64,000 nt of DNA, from NCBI GenBank assembly GCA_017541145.1, contig JAFXZT010000099.1, positions 62,001 to 126,000 of the forward strand, in the 5' to 3' direction. Below, piece after piece: positions 1-8,312 of the stretch. A model generated the notes under the pieces. It did not search any database, had not been told where the DNA came from, and saw only the letters and a program-made list of their open reading frames with translations. Source of the stretch: Bacteroidales bacterium. GTDB taxonomy: Bacteria; Bacteroidota; Bacteroidia; Bacteroidales; UBA3824. The translations under genes and the position numbers were made by a program. Numbering within the stretch: the first letter of the stretch is position 1; each line of letters starts with the position of its first letter.

Positions 1-1175
1 AAAATTAATGAAGAATCATTGCCGCCAAAACCGAAACTATTGTTCATAACATGATGCAAAACCTTAGTTTTATTTTCAGTTAACGGACTGATATTCAATT
101 CCGGAATAGGATCATGAAAATTCAGATTGATCGGCAAAAAATCATTTACAAGACACATCACAGAAATTACGGATTCCAAACCTCCTGAAGCACTTGTGGT
201 ATGACCTGTAAAAGCTTTTGTTGAAGAAAAATCAGGCATATTTTCGCCAAAAATTCTTTTCATCGCACGACCTTCTGTTAAATCGTTGTTTGGCGTAGCA
301 GTGCCGTGACAATTGATATAATCAATATCGCTTGGTTTCAAACCGCCAAGTTCCAAAGCCTTTTGCATTGCCAAAAACGGTCCGTCGCCATTCTCAGAAG
401 TTGCAGTTTGATGATAAGCGTCACATGTATTTGCATAGCCTTGAAGTAAGCAAAGAGGTTTTGCATTACGCTGAGTTACAGCCTTTTCACTTTCCAAGAC
501 CAAATAACCTGCACCCTCACCAAGATTCAGACCGCTACGAAAATTATCAAAAGGTCGGCACATCTCAGCAGACAAAATTTTAAGAGAATTAAATCCGTTG
601 AAATGATAAAGCGACAAACTTTCAGCACCGCCTGCTACAACAATATCAAAACGACCACTTTTTATAAGTTCTGCACCGATAATCAACGAGTTAGCTCCAG
701 AAGAACACGCCGTAGAAATCGACATCACAGATGAAAACAATCCTATATTTTCTGCTATAAATTCTGTACTATCACCGATGTCATGCGGATAAAGATAAAA
801 ATTTTTGGAATCGTTGTTAACAAAATCATCGTAAAACTGTTCCATTCTATCCATCCCGCCAACAGTAGTTCCTGAAACAAAAGCGATTTTCAAATCGGAT
901 TTAGAATAAAGTTTGGCAGAATTCAACGCTTCTTTTACTGCTATTAAACCCAAAAGCGGAGTTCTCACCAATGTTTTTTGATTATCAAATCCGGCGAAAT
1001 CAGCAAGTTGATTGTAATCCATCTTGATTTCGCCACACGGAAATTCAGAATGAATAGTTTTTAGAAATTCCAACTTTGAAATCCCTGAAATTCCGTTTTT
1101 CAAACTATGGAAAATCTCATTACAATTGTTTCCGATAGCTGAAATTGCACCAATTCCCGTGACGAAAATCTTCAT
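1..1175 (-). CDS. Beta-ketoacyl-ACP synthase (KAS II-like), 3' end cut by the window
   Basis: A ketosynthase that would condense malonyl-ACP with an acyl-ACP. The reading frame opens with ATG at 1175 (MKIFVTGIGAISAIG) and stays open to the window edge, giving about 391 codons, so only a few residues are missing. The thiolase-fold catalytic set is complete: Cys157 in STACSSGAN, first His in NCHGTATPNND, second His in TGHTTSASGG, and the C-terminal NSFGFGGND glycine loop. It is the last visible gene of a minus-strand series of ketosynthases and carrier proteins, 15 bp after the ACP at 1191-1442. It is distinct from the primary fabF at 42031. The context favours an aryl-polyene/flexirubin-type locus; the exact substrate cannot be read from the sequence. 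Confidence 0.93.
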   Translation of the reverse strand, partial: MKIFVTGIGAISAIGNNCNEIFHSLKNGISGISKLEFLKTIHSEFPCGEIKMDYNQLADFAGFDNQKTLVRTPLLGLIAVKEALNSAKLYSKSDLKIAFVSGTTVGGMDRMEQFYDDFVNNDSKNFYLYPHDIGDSTEFIAENIGLFSSVMSISTACSSGANSLIIGAELIKSGRFDIVVAGGAESLSLYHFNGFNSLKILSAEMCRPFDNFRSGLNLGEGAGYLVLESEKAVTQRNAKPLCLLQGYANTCDAYHQTATSENGDGPFLAMQKALELGGLKPSDIDYINCHGTATPNNDLTEGRAMKRIFGENMPDFSSTKAFTGHTTSASGGLESVISVMCLVNDFLPINLNFHDPIPELNISPLTENKTKVLHHVMNNSFGFGGNDSSLI

Positions 1176-1190
1176 TATTTTACTTTATTT

Positions 1191-1442
1191 CTATCTGTTA
1201 TCCTTGATATAATCTGCCATCACTTTTACCGAAGCAAATATTTTTTTGCCTTCGGAAGCATCACGCAATTTTATACCGTAATTTTTTTCCATGAGAACGA
1301 TAAGTTCCAATGCATCAATAGAATCCAAGCCAAGACCATCGCCGAACAAAGGTTCGTCGTCTTTGATATCTTCTGGTTTCATATCATCAAGATTAAGTGT
1401 CTCAATGATTTCTCTTTTCAACTTTAAAATCAATTCGTCCAT
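1191..1442 (-). CDS. Acyl carrier protein (specialised pathway)
   Basis: An 83-residue carrier protein. The phosphopantetheine attachment serine lies in GLGLDSIDALEL near residue 40, in the usual place for a four-helix ACP. It lies between the partial ketosynthase and the degenerate ketosynthase-like gene. It differs clearly from the primary acpP at 43309 (motif [11 protein letters not shown]) and from the other two carrier proteins at 4150 and 57475, so it is most likely dedicated to the product of this locus. Confidence 0.93.
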   Translation of the reverse strand: MDELILKLKREIIETLNLDDMKPEDIKDDEPLFGDGLGLDSIDALELIVLMEKNYGIKLRDASEGKKIFASVKVMADYIKDNR

Positions 1443-1474
1443 TTTGTAGGTTATCTTTTTTTTTGTGACTTTTA

Positions 1475-2101
1475 TTATAAAAACAATGACTTAAAAATCT
1501 TTTCAATATTCTGAGAATCAAACAATTCTGAGTCTTCAGATTTATCTTTTGAAACCAAAAACATCAAAGATTTAATTTGCGAATTTACAAAATCTGACCA
1601 ACCTGACAAAATGATATCATTAAATTTTAGGCTATCTTCAACAATATCAGCGATATATTTAGAATTGAAATGTTCTGTAACATAAAAAGACGATTCGCCC
1701 ATAAATTTATGTCGGATACAAATCTCACCGGTCTCGATATTAGGCAATGTATACACAAAAAGAGCCGGCGAAGGATAATAATTGTTGCTGTCAATAATCG
1801 TATTCTCAAAATTTTTGTCAGTTGTAAGCGACGAAATTCTATTAAAACATATCACACCGGCATTTTTACGATTTTCTACTTCCGGAAAATGAGAAAGCAA
1901 CAATTCTGCATTCAAAAAACCGATTTTCGAAAGATTGTCCATCTTGAAAAATTTCGGATAACTGTAATTTTGTTTACGATAAATCGCAGTCAAAAAATTA
2001 TTTTCAACCAAATCGTTTTCAGTGATTTCAGACTTAAAAGATGAAGTTCCGAAACTAAGATTCGACTGATTTATATAAGAATAGTCAACAATATACGCCA
2101 T
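1475..2101 (-). CDS. Ketosynthase-like protein without catalytic residues (possible chain-length factor type)
   Basis: A protein of 208 residues. The start chosen is ATG at 2101 (MAYIVDYSYINQ), 4 bp after the upstream ketosynthase stop; a longer frame from 2149 would run back into that gene. The segment SPALFVYTLPNIETGEICIR resembles the region before the active-site loop of ketosynthase N-terminal domains, but where the catalytic Cys would be expected the sequence reads GESSFYVTEHF, with no Cys. No HGT or GFGG motif follows. It is about half the length of a ketosynthase. Aryl-polyene and flexirubin loci carry short KS-like or chain-length-factor proteins of this type, so a non-catalytic partner of a neighbouring KS is the best guess. 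Confidence 0.7.
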   Translation of the reverse strand: MAYIVDYSYINQSNLSFGTSSFKSEITENDLVENNFLTAIYRKQNYSYPKFFKMDNLSKIGFLNAELLLSHFPEVENRKNAGVICFNRISSLTTDKNFENTIIDSNNYYPSPALFVYTLPNIETGEICIRHKFMGESSFYVTEHFNSKYIADIVEDSLKFNDIILSGWSDFVNSQIKSLMFLVSKDKSEDSELFDSQNIEKIFKSLFL

Positions 2102-2105
2102 AATT

Positions 2106-3239
2106 TTACTCTCCTTTCTTAAAAATTGCAGCAGCATTTGTACCGCCAAATCCTGAAATCAATTTTACAAAATAAGGTTTGTCTGTTACAAGATTTTCTC
2201 TTGTAGGATTAATTTCTCTTGAAACGCCAAGATTTTCAAACCCTCTGGTTTTCAGTACAGTATTATCGTTTATTGAATGTGATGCTATAACAGCTTCCAA
2301 AATTCCGGCTGCACCCAATGTATGACCGTAATATCCTTTGAAAGCATTTATCGGTTTGTTATTCAATTTCATACGATCGATAGCAATGGACTCCATCTCA
2401 TCGTTGAAAAAAGTGGCAGTTCCATGAGTAGAAACAAATGCAATTTGCTCGGTATCAAAACCCGTAAGTATATCAGTAAGAGCATTGTACGCGCCCTCAG
2501 CAGTTCGTGACGGACCCGAAATATGATTTGCATCATTACGAATAGAACCGGCTAAAAAGCTAGTATATTTTGAATTTACATCTCCGCGAGACAAAATCAT
2601 TGTAGCCGCGGCCTCGCCAAGATTAAGTCCTTTTCGGTCTTTATCAAAAGGTTTGCAAGGCTCCGGCGACAAGGCTTTTAAACACGAAAAACCTGAAATT
2701 GTAAACTTTGATAATAAATCTGCACCAACAATCACGGCGTTGTCAAACCGTCCGGATTCTATAGCACGAGATGCTGAAATTATCGAGCATATTCCTGAAA
2801 TACAAGCATTTGAAACTACAATAGGTATATTCGGATTTTTGAAAAAATCAGTAATCATTTTAGCCGTATGCCAAAGATAAAGTCTGTCTTCTTCAAAACT
2901 ATTTTTTTCCAAAAGTTCTACATTTCCTTTTGTAGACGAAAAAAAGAATGCTGTTCTACAAGAAGTTACATCTATTTCGGATTTATCAACAGCTTGTTTT
3001 ACCGAAAGTAATGCTGCTTTTTCGAGACGAGTATATTTTACAGAATTTTGATTGATTTGTTTTTCAAATTCTGAATCCAAAAGGATGTCATCGATTTTTG
3101 AACAAGAAACTTGTTTGTCAACACCCAAAATTCCGGAATAGGTCTTAATGCCTGTTTTTCCGAGTTTTACATTTTGATAATTCTCTTCGGAACAAAATCC
3201 TAAAGGTGTAATTAGGCTGTCTGATAAAATATTAATCAT
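2106..3239 (-). CDS. Beta-ketoacyl-ACP synthase
   Basis: A 377-residue ketosynthase, slightly short for the KAS I/II family (about 410). The catalytic triad is intact: Cys in VSNACISGICSI, His in VSTHGTATFFND, second His in GYYGHTLGAAG, and the glycine loop SGFGGTNAAAIF close to the C-terminus. The stop lies 4 bp before the degenerate KS-like gene and the start 2 bp after the acyltransferase stop, so the genes are almost certainly co-transcribed. The N-terminus (MINILSDSLITPLG) is shorter and less conserved than in fabF. It is a second elongating or priming ketosynthase of the left-edge locus. Confidence 0.92.
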   Translation of the reverse strand: MINILSDSLITPLGFCSEENYQNVKLGKTGIKTYSGILGVDKQVSCSKIDDILLDSEFEKQINQNSVKYTRLEKAALLSVKQAVDKSEIDVTSCRTAFFFSSTKGNVELLEKNSFEEDRLYLWHTAKMITDFFKNPNIPIVVSNACISGICSIISASRAIESGRFDNAVIVGADLLSKFTISGFSCLKALSPEPCKPFDKDRKGLNLGEAAATMILSRGDVNSKYTSFLAGSIRNDANHISGPSRTAEGAYNALTDILTGFDTEQIAFVSTHGTATFFNDEMESIAIDRMKLNNKPINAFKGYYGHTLGAAGILEAVIASHSINDNTVLKTRGFENLGVSREINPTRENLVTDKPYFVKLISGFGGTNAAAIFKKGE

Positions 3240-3241
3240 TA

Positions 3242-4150
3242 TTATTTTTGATTGAAAAATTCAAAAAAGTTAAACCATTGACACGGAAATTCAAAAACTT
3301 GTTTTTCCAACTCACTAACAAAAATTTGAGCAAGCATCTCGGCTTTCTTTTTCGCAGATTTTACTTCTGTATCACTATTAATCTCAATTTTTTTTACAAT
3401 CACTTTGTATTCATGAGTTTTCAATCTGTAAACAAAAACCGCCAAAACCGGCACGTCACGAATTGCAGCAATGGAAAACGGTCCGACCGGAAATTCAGCA
3501 GTAGCTTTTCCGAAATTACATGTTACTGATTTTGAACTTCCTAAATTTCTGTCAGCAGGCATTGTGATGATATTTCCGTTCATCAAAGCATCGTTCATTA
3601 CGAAAAGATGCGACATATCATCTTTTACAGCTACCATTTCAATATTATTGGTTATAAACTGTGCAAAACGCTTTTGCTGAAGTACTTGTGTTTCTCCGCC
3701 GAAGACCAACGCATAAATCTTTTTGATATCCTGATGCAAAAGGTAACCGCAAATTTCAAAATTTCCGGTATGAGAACCTACCATCATAAAACCCTTTCCG
3801 GATTTCATCAAGTCCCAAAACAAGTCAACACCTTCGGTTTCAACTTTGAATTTATGTTTTTGACCGGAAAAAATCGAAAATCTGTCCAACATCACTTTTC
3901 CAAATGTATTGTAACAATGCCATGTTTTGAAAAAAGATTTTATTTTTCCAAATCCGTAAACATATTGAAAATAATGTTCAATAGATTTTCTGACTTTTAC
4001 TCCAAACAAGATGTAAAAAGGTATAGTTAAATACATAAAAAAATAACCGACTCTTACATCGCAATATTTGAACAAGAAAAACAAAGATTTAAGTCCAAAA
4101 TTGCCTCCGCCGGTTACTCCTTTCCACTTGTATGAAGTTGTATTTCCCAT
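3242..4150 (-). CDS. LpxL/HtrB-type lysophospholipid acyltransferase
   Basis: A 302-residue acyltransferase of the lipid A late-acyltransferase (LPLAT) family. The start is taken as ATG at 4150 (MGNTTSYKWKG), which overlaps the ACP stop as TAATG; the frame also extends ten residues further inside the ACP gene. The catalytic H(x4)D/E motif is seen as GSHTGNFEICGYLL, followed by the downstream acceptor region ITMPADRNLG. One hydrophobic segment near residues 40-60 suggests inner-membrane anchoring. Acyltransferases of this family occur in aryl-polyene and flexirubin clusters, where they are thought to attach the finished chain to a membrane lipid. It is not the lipid A enzyme by context. Confidence 0.88.
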   Translation of the reverse strand: MGNTTSYKWKGVTGGGNFGLKSLFFLFKYCDVRVGYFFMYLTIPFYILFGVKVRKSIEHYFQYVYGFGKIKSFFKTWHCYNTFGKVMLDRFSIFSGQKHKFKVETEGVDLFWDLMKSGKGFMMVGSHTGNFEICGYLLHQDIKKIYALVFGGETQVLQQKRFAQFITNNIEMVAVKDDMSHLFVMNDALMNGNIITMPADRNLGSSKSVTCNFGKATAEFPVGPFSIAAIRDVPVLAVFVYRLKTHEYKVIVKKIEINSDTEVKSAKKKAEMLAQIFVSELEKQVFEFPCQWFNFFEFFNQK

Positions 4151-4392
4151 TACTTTGTTTTTGAATGGATATAATTGCAAAATTCACTAAATGTCTGAAT
4201 ATTACGCAATTCTTCCGCTTGTAATTTAAATCCAAAAATATCTTCTACAACTACCACAATGTCAACAAAATCCAAACTGTCGATACCCAAATCTGATTTC
4301 AGATTTGCATCGGGTTTTATTTTGTCTTCCTCTATTTCAAATTCCTCAACAAGGAATTTTTTGACCTTTTCGGTTACTTCGTTGATATCCAT
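4150..4392 (-). CDS. Acyl carrier protein (specialised pathway)
   Basis: An 80-residue ACP with the attachment serine in SDLGIDSLDFVDIV. Its stop overlaps the acyltransferase start by one base (TAATG), which implies translational coupling, and it begins 18 bp after the ketosynthase at 4411. It is the second carrier protein of the left-edge locus and differs from the first in the acidic N-terminal helix and in the DSL motif. Paired ACPs are usual in aryl-polyene loci. Confidence 0.93.
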   Translation of the reverse strand: MDINEVTEKVKKFLVEEFEIEEDKIKPDANLKSDLGIDSLDFVDIVVVVEDIFGFKLQAEELRNIQTFSEFCNYIHSKTK

Positions 4393-4410
4393 AGAATTTA
4401 TAACAGTGTT

Positions 4411-5634
4411 TTATTTCCTTAATACCAAAACTGCATTAGTACCTCCAAAACCAAACGAATTGGATAGCACTGTATTAATTTTAGCCGATTTGGTTTCTGT
4501 TGCCAAATTGAGTTTTGCCGAGTATTGATCCGGACTTTCAAAATTTATATTTGGTGCTACAAAATCATTGTGCATCATAATCAAAGAGTAAACTACTTCT
4601 GAGGCACCGGCCATCCAACATTCATGCCCCGTAATAGATTTGGTACTGCTTACGTACGGCATTCTGTCACCAAAAATATTAGTAAGCGCAATAGCTTCCG
4701 CCGCATCGCCCAAAACTGTAGAAGTAGCGTGAGCATTGATATAATCAACGTCAGCAACCGTAATATCAGCATTTTTCAACGCCTGACTAATTGCGATTTC
4801 TGTACCGTCGTGACCCGGTTTGGTGATTTTGTCGCCGGTTGACGAAAAACCGTAACCGAGAATTTCTCCGTAAATTTTTGCACCGCGTTTTATCGCGTGG
4901 TCGTATTCTTCCAAAATCAAAGTAGCAGCTCCGCCCGAAGGCACAAGACCGTCACGATTTTTGTCAAACGGTCGCGATGCTTTTGTCGGATCACCTTTAT
5001 AATTAGAAAAAACTCCCAACGAATCAAAATTTAGAACAGAATATAAATTCACTTCCTGAGCTCCGCCGCAAATTATCACATCCTGCATACCGTCACGAAT
5101 CAATGTTGTAGCAATTCCGATGGCATGAGTACTTGACGCACAAGCAGCTCCAATTGAGAAATTTATACCTTTCAACTTGAATATCGTACTAAGATTCATT
5201 GAAACGGTACTATTCATCGACTGAAAAACAAATGCAGATCCAACAAGTTGAGTATCATGCTTTTCGTTCATGATTTTTTGAGATTCTACAATTGCAGAAG
5301 CAGAAGAATCATTTCCGAAAATAATTCCTACAACATTGTCACGCAAATAGTCTGCGTCCAAATGCGACATCTCAAGAGCTTGAATTGTAGACAAATAAGC
5401 GAACTCACCTTCTTGAGCCAAACAAATACGCTCGCGCCTGTCGAGTTTACCTTTCAACTCCGGCTTTGGTAAAATTCCGGTTAAACCTGACTTGTAACCG
5501 TAATCCAATCGTTCTTGCGACAAAACAATTCCGGATTTACCGTAATACAACGAATCTCTCACTGTATCGATGTCTTGACCGATGCAAGAATAAATTCCAA
5601 AACCGGTGATTACAACCCTTCTGCCCATATTCAT
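4411..5634 (-). CDS. Beta-ketoacyl-ACP synthase II-like
   Basis: A 407-residue ketosynthase (or 405 if translation begins at the second ATG, MGRRVVITGFG, at 5628). The catalytic residues are Cys in GAACASSTHAIG, His in NAHATSTVLGD and His in SITGHECWMAGAS, with the loop NSFGFGGTNAVLVL at the end. It is the most fabF-like of the locus, yet carries an unusual ATST where the family usually has GTST. The ATG at 5634 shares a base with the stop of ricT (TAATG), so this biosynthetic locus appears to be transcribed as an extension of the holB-ricT operon. Confidence 0.94.
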   Translation of the reverse strand: MNMGRRVVITGFGIYSCIGQDIDTVRDSLYYGKSGIVLSQERLDYGYKSGLTGILPKPELKGKLDRRERICLAQEGEFAYLSTIQALEMSHLDADYLRDNVVGIIFGNDSSASAIVESQKIMNEKHDTQLVGSAFVFQSMNSTVSMNLSTIFKLKGINFSIGAACASSTHAIGIATTLIRDGMQDVIICGGAQEVNLYSVLNFDSLGVFSNYKGDPTKASRPFDKNRDGLVPSGGAATLILEEYDHAIKRGAKIYGEILGYGFSSTGDKITKPGHDGTEIAISQALKNADITVADVDYINAHATSTVLGDAAEAIALTNIFGDRMPYVSSTKSITGHECWMAGASEVVYSLIMMHNDFVAPNINFESPDQYSAKLNLATETKSAKINTVLSNSFGFGGTNAVLVLRK

Positions 5635-7088
5635 TAATTACTGTGCTCAGGATTTTTCTTCTGATTCTGAGCGTTTTGATTATTCTGAATATTTTGATTG
5701 TCGTTTTGTTTGCGACCTTGATTATTATTTTTGCCGGATTTCTCACGACGTTGATTCGGATTAGCATTTTGTCCGTTGTTAGGATTATTGTTACTATTCC
5801 GATTTTTATTTTTATTCGGATTAGGAGGATTGTTTTTTACAGGATTTTGTTTCTGCTGATTTTCAACCTCCGGCTGATTATTTTGTTTTGACTGATTAGC
5901 ATTAGCATTTGCAGTCCCTTTGTTTTTCTTATTCTTACGTTTTTTACGTTTAGAATTGTCAAAACGAGTAATACTGTCAGTTCCGATATCGTTTGTAAAT
6001 TCGTCGTCATTAACTTTTGACGGTGTTGAATCTTTTTCCTGAGTTTTATCATTAAGCAACAGAGTATCAGGTTTTTTGCCTGCCTTGTTCATATCCAAAA
6101 TTTCTTTCACTCTGTCGATAGGAACTACAGTAATATTTACAGACGAATTTTGGTCGTAACTATACCACATCACGCGCTTAAAGATATCCGTCTTCTGATG
6201 ATAAGCCGTACCTTCCATAGTCTCAAGCGGTTGACGTACATTCGGAAAGTCTTTTTGCGCATCGATATAAGCATCAAGCTCGTAATTAAGACAACATTTC
6301 AGTTTACCGCACTGACCTGCAAGTTTTTGCGGATTCGGTGACAATTCTTGTTGACGTGCTGAATTTGTTGAAACAGATACAAAATTTGTAATCCAAGTAG
6401 TACAACAAAGTTCACGACCGCAAGGACCGATACCGCCAATTCTACCAGCCTCTTGACGGGCACCGATTTGTTTCATCTCGATACGAATCTTGAATTCTTC
6501 CGCCATAATTTTTATAAGTTCGCGGAAATCCACACGTTCGTCTGCGATATAATAGAAAATAGCTTTTGTACCGTCGCCCTGAAATTCCACATCTCCAATT
6601 TTCATATTAAGATGCAAATTATCAGCAATTTGACGGGAACGAAGCATTACTCCGTCTTCTTTGGCTACAAATTGTTTCCACTTTTCGATATCGCTGGTTT
6701 TAGCTTTGCGATAGATTTTTTTGAACTCTTGATCGAGATTGATACGTGCCTTTTTAAGTTGGAAAAACACGAGAGGACCTTTCACGGAAACTACTCCAAT
6801 ATCATGTCCGGGTGAAGCTTCCACCGCTACCACGTCGCCAACTTGCAAATCCAAATTGTTGACATTGCGATAGAAACCTTTTCGAGTATTCTTGAATCTG
6901 ACTTCAACGATATCTGTATACGAACTTGGAGCCGGCGGCACTTCGTCCAACCAGTCATAAACATTCAACTTGTTGCAACTATCGGTTTTCATACAAGAAG
7001 CGCAACCCTCTTGATTGATATCTTTTGTTGTAATCTTAATACCCGAACAACCTCTCTGTATGTTTCTATAATTATCTAATTCTTCCAT
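5634..7088 (-). CDS. ricT: PSP1-domain protein RicT (YaaT-like) with asparagine-rich tail
   Basis: A 484-residue protein. The N-terminus has a cysteine cluster (GCASCMKTDSCNK), and the PSP1 core carries the family Cys motifs GPCGRELCCTTW and GQCGKLKCCLNYE, as expected for the RicT subunit of the iron-sulfur Y-complex that modulates RNase Y in Bacillus. From about residue 385 the protein becomes a low-complexity tail of roughly 100 residues rich in Asn, Gln and Lys. It lies 19 bp after holB, a neighbourhood conserved in Bacteroidetes. What the complex does in this phylum is not established; a role in RNA turnover is inferred from the family. Confidence 0.9.
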   Translation of the reverse strand: MEELDNYRNIQRGCSGIKITTKDINQEGCASCMKTDSCNKLNVYDWLDEVPPAPSSYTDIVEVRFKNTRKGFYRNVNNLDLQVGDVVAVEASPGHDIGVVSVKGPLVFFQLKKARINLDQEFKKIYRKAKTSDIEKWKQFVAKEDGVMLRSRQIADNLHLNMKIGDVEFQGDGTKAIFYYIADERVDFRELIKIMAEEFKIRIEMKQIGARQEAGRIGGIGPCGRELCCTTWITNFVSVSTNSARQQELSPNPQKLAGQCGKLKCCLNYELDAYIDAQKDFPNVRQPLETMEGTAYHQKTDIFKRVMWYSYDQNSSVNITVVPIDRVKEILDMNKAGKKPDTLLLNDKTQEKDSTPSKVNDDEFTNDIGTDSITRFDNSKRKKRKNKKNKGTANANANQSKQNNQPEVENQQKQNPVKNNPPNPNKNKNRNSNNNPNNGQNANPNQRREKSGKNNNQGRKQNDNQNIQNNQNAQNQKKNPEHSN

Positions 7089-7107
7089 TGTGTTAAAATA
7101 ACTGCAC

Positions 7108-8253
7108 TTACATCTTTTTTACATGCAGTTGTGATGAAATTTTAATAGCTAAATCGGTAAAAACCAATTTTCCGTATGCATTTCTTTCAATATTCCGGCT
7201 TGCTTCGGCAAATAGTTCCATAAGTGCTGAGATATTACCATGATGTATGAAAGGCGAAAATTTTACAGCAAAATTCATCTCTCCCGGTGTAAGTCTTACA
7301 AGATCCTTAGAAACAGAACTCAACATAAAACATTCTCGCAACATTCTTTGACAATAATCAAAAAACTTTTTCTGCTTTTCTCTACCGAGTTTCGACAACG
7401 ATTCCGACAATTTTATGATAGCATCATAATGACTTGAATAACTTTCTCGCATCAATGCAGTAAAAAACTCATAATCAGGAGTTTCCACCTGACCCGTTTT
7501 AAATTGTTTTAATGCTTGAACAGCTTCCAAAAAATTGCCGTCTCCAAGCAAAGCCGAACTATTGAGAGTTTGCTCATCGGTATCAGGATACTCCAATTTC
7601 AATGATTCCACAATATCGGAAATCTCCGGTTTTGAAATTTTTACCAACTGTACACGCGAACGTATTGTTGTAAGTATCATTTCCTCGTTTTCGGCTACAA
7701 GGATAAACAATGTTTTTGCCGGAGGTTCCTCGATAATTTTGAGTAATTTGTTTGCCGTCATTTCGTTCATCTTTTCGGGCATCCAAATTATCATTATCTT
7801 GTATTCGCTCTCAAAAGTTTTGAGATTAAGTTTTCGGATAATCTCTTGACTTTCTTGTACAAATATACTTCCTTGAGAGTTTTCGCTGCCAATGAAATCA
7901 TACCAATCATCTATACGATGGTAATTTCTGTGCAATACAAACTTTCGCCATTCCGCTATAAAATCATCGGATACAGGTTTGTTGTTTTTGGACGAATGTA
8001 CCACCGGATATACAAAATGCAAATCCGGATGCACCAGCTTTTTATACTGTTGACATGATGGACAAACTCCGCAACTATCTGTATCCGTACGATTCGGGCA
8101 CGAAATGTATTGAGCGTATGCAATTGCCAAGGCAAGTTTGCCGCATCCTTCCGGTCCTAAAAATAATTGTGCATGACTTATACGATTCTCTTTTACAGTC
8201 TGTATAAGCAAATGCTTGATATTTTCATGTCCGGGGATATCTTTAAACTGCAT
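7108..8253 (-). CDS. holB: DNA polymerase III delta' subunit (clamp loader)
   Basis: A 381-residue AAA+ protein. The P-loop reads LGPEGCGKLALAIA, with Leu where Ser/Thr normally follows Lys, consistent with the weak or absent ATPase activity of delta'. The zinc-binding region follows (SCPN..CGVCPSCQQ), then the sensor region KLLKIIEEPPAKTLFIL typical of clamp-loader subunits. It is the first gene of the unit holB-ricT-ketosynthase locus, with a promoter-like TATTTTTG 22 bp upstream. Confidence 0.95.
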   Translation of the reverse strand: MQFKDIPGHENIKHLLIQTVKENRISHAQLFLGPEGCGKLALAIAYAQYISCPNRTDTDSCGVCPSCQQYKKLVHPDLHFVYPVVHSSKNNKPVSDDFIAEWRKFVLHRNYHRIDDWYDFIGSENSQGSIFVQESQEIIRKLNLKTFESEYKIMIIWMPEKMNEMTANKLLKIIEEPPAKTLFILVAENEEMILTTIRSRVQLVKISKPEISDIVESLKLEYPDTDEQTLNSSALLGDGNFLEAVQALKQFKTGQVETPDYEFFTALMRESYSSHYDAIIKLSESLSKLGREKQKKFFDYCQRMLRECFMLSSVSKDLVRLTPGEMNFAVKFSPFIHHGNISALMELFAEASRNIERNAYGKLVFTDLAIKISSQLHVKKM

Positions 8254-8274
8254 AACTTGCCATTTTAATCAGCG

Positions 8275-8282
8275 CAAAAATA
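8275..8282 (-). promoter_or_regulatory. -7 element TATTTTTG for holB
   Basis: A match to the Bacteroidetes TAnnTTTG element on the minus strand, 22 bp upstream of the holB start. It would drive holB, ricT and, through overlaps, the ketosynthase locus. Confidence 0.6.
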
Positions 8283-8312
8283 CATAAATGCTATATGATT
8301 TCCAAATTTTTT

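Noticed and set aside
1670..2044. Plus-strand frames opposite the biosynthetic genes
   Set aside because: They are antisense shadows: Phe/Ile/Arg-rich sequence without domains, lying opposite well-supported genes.
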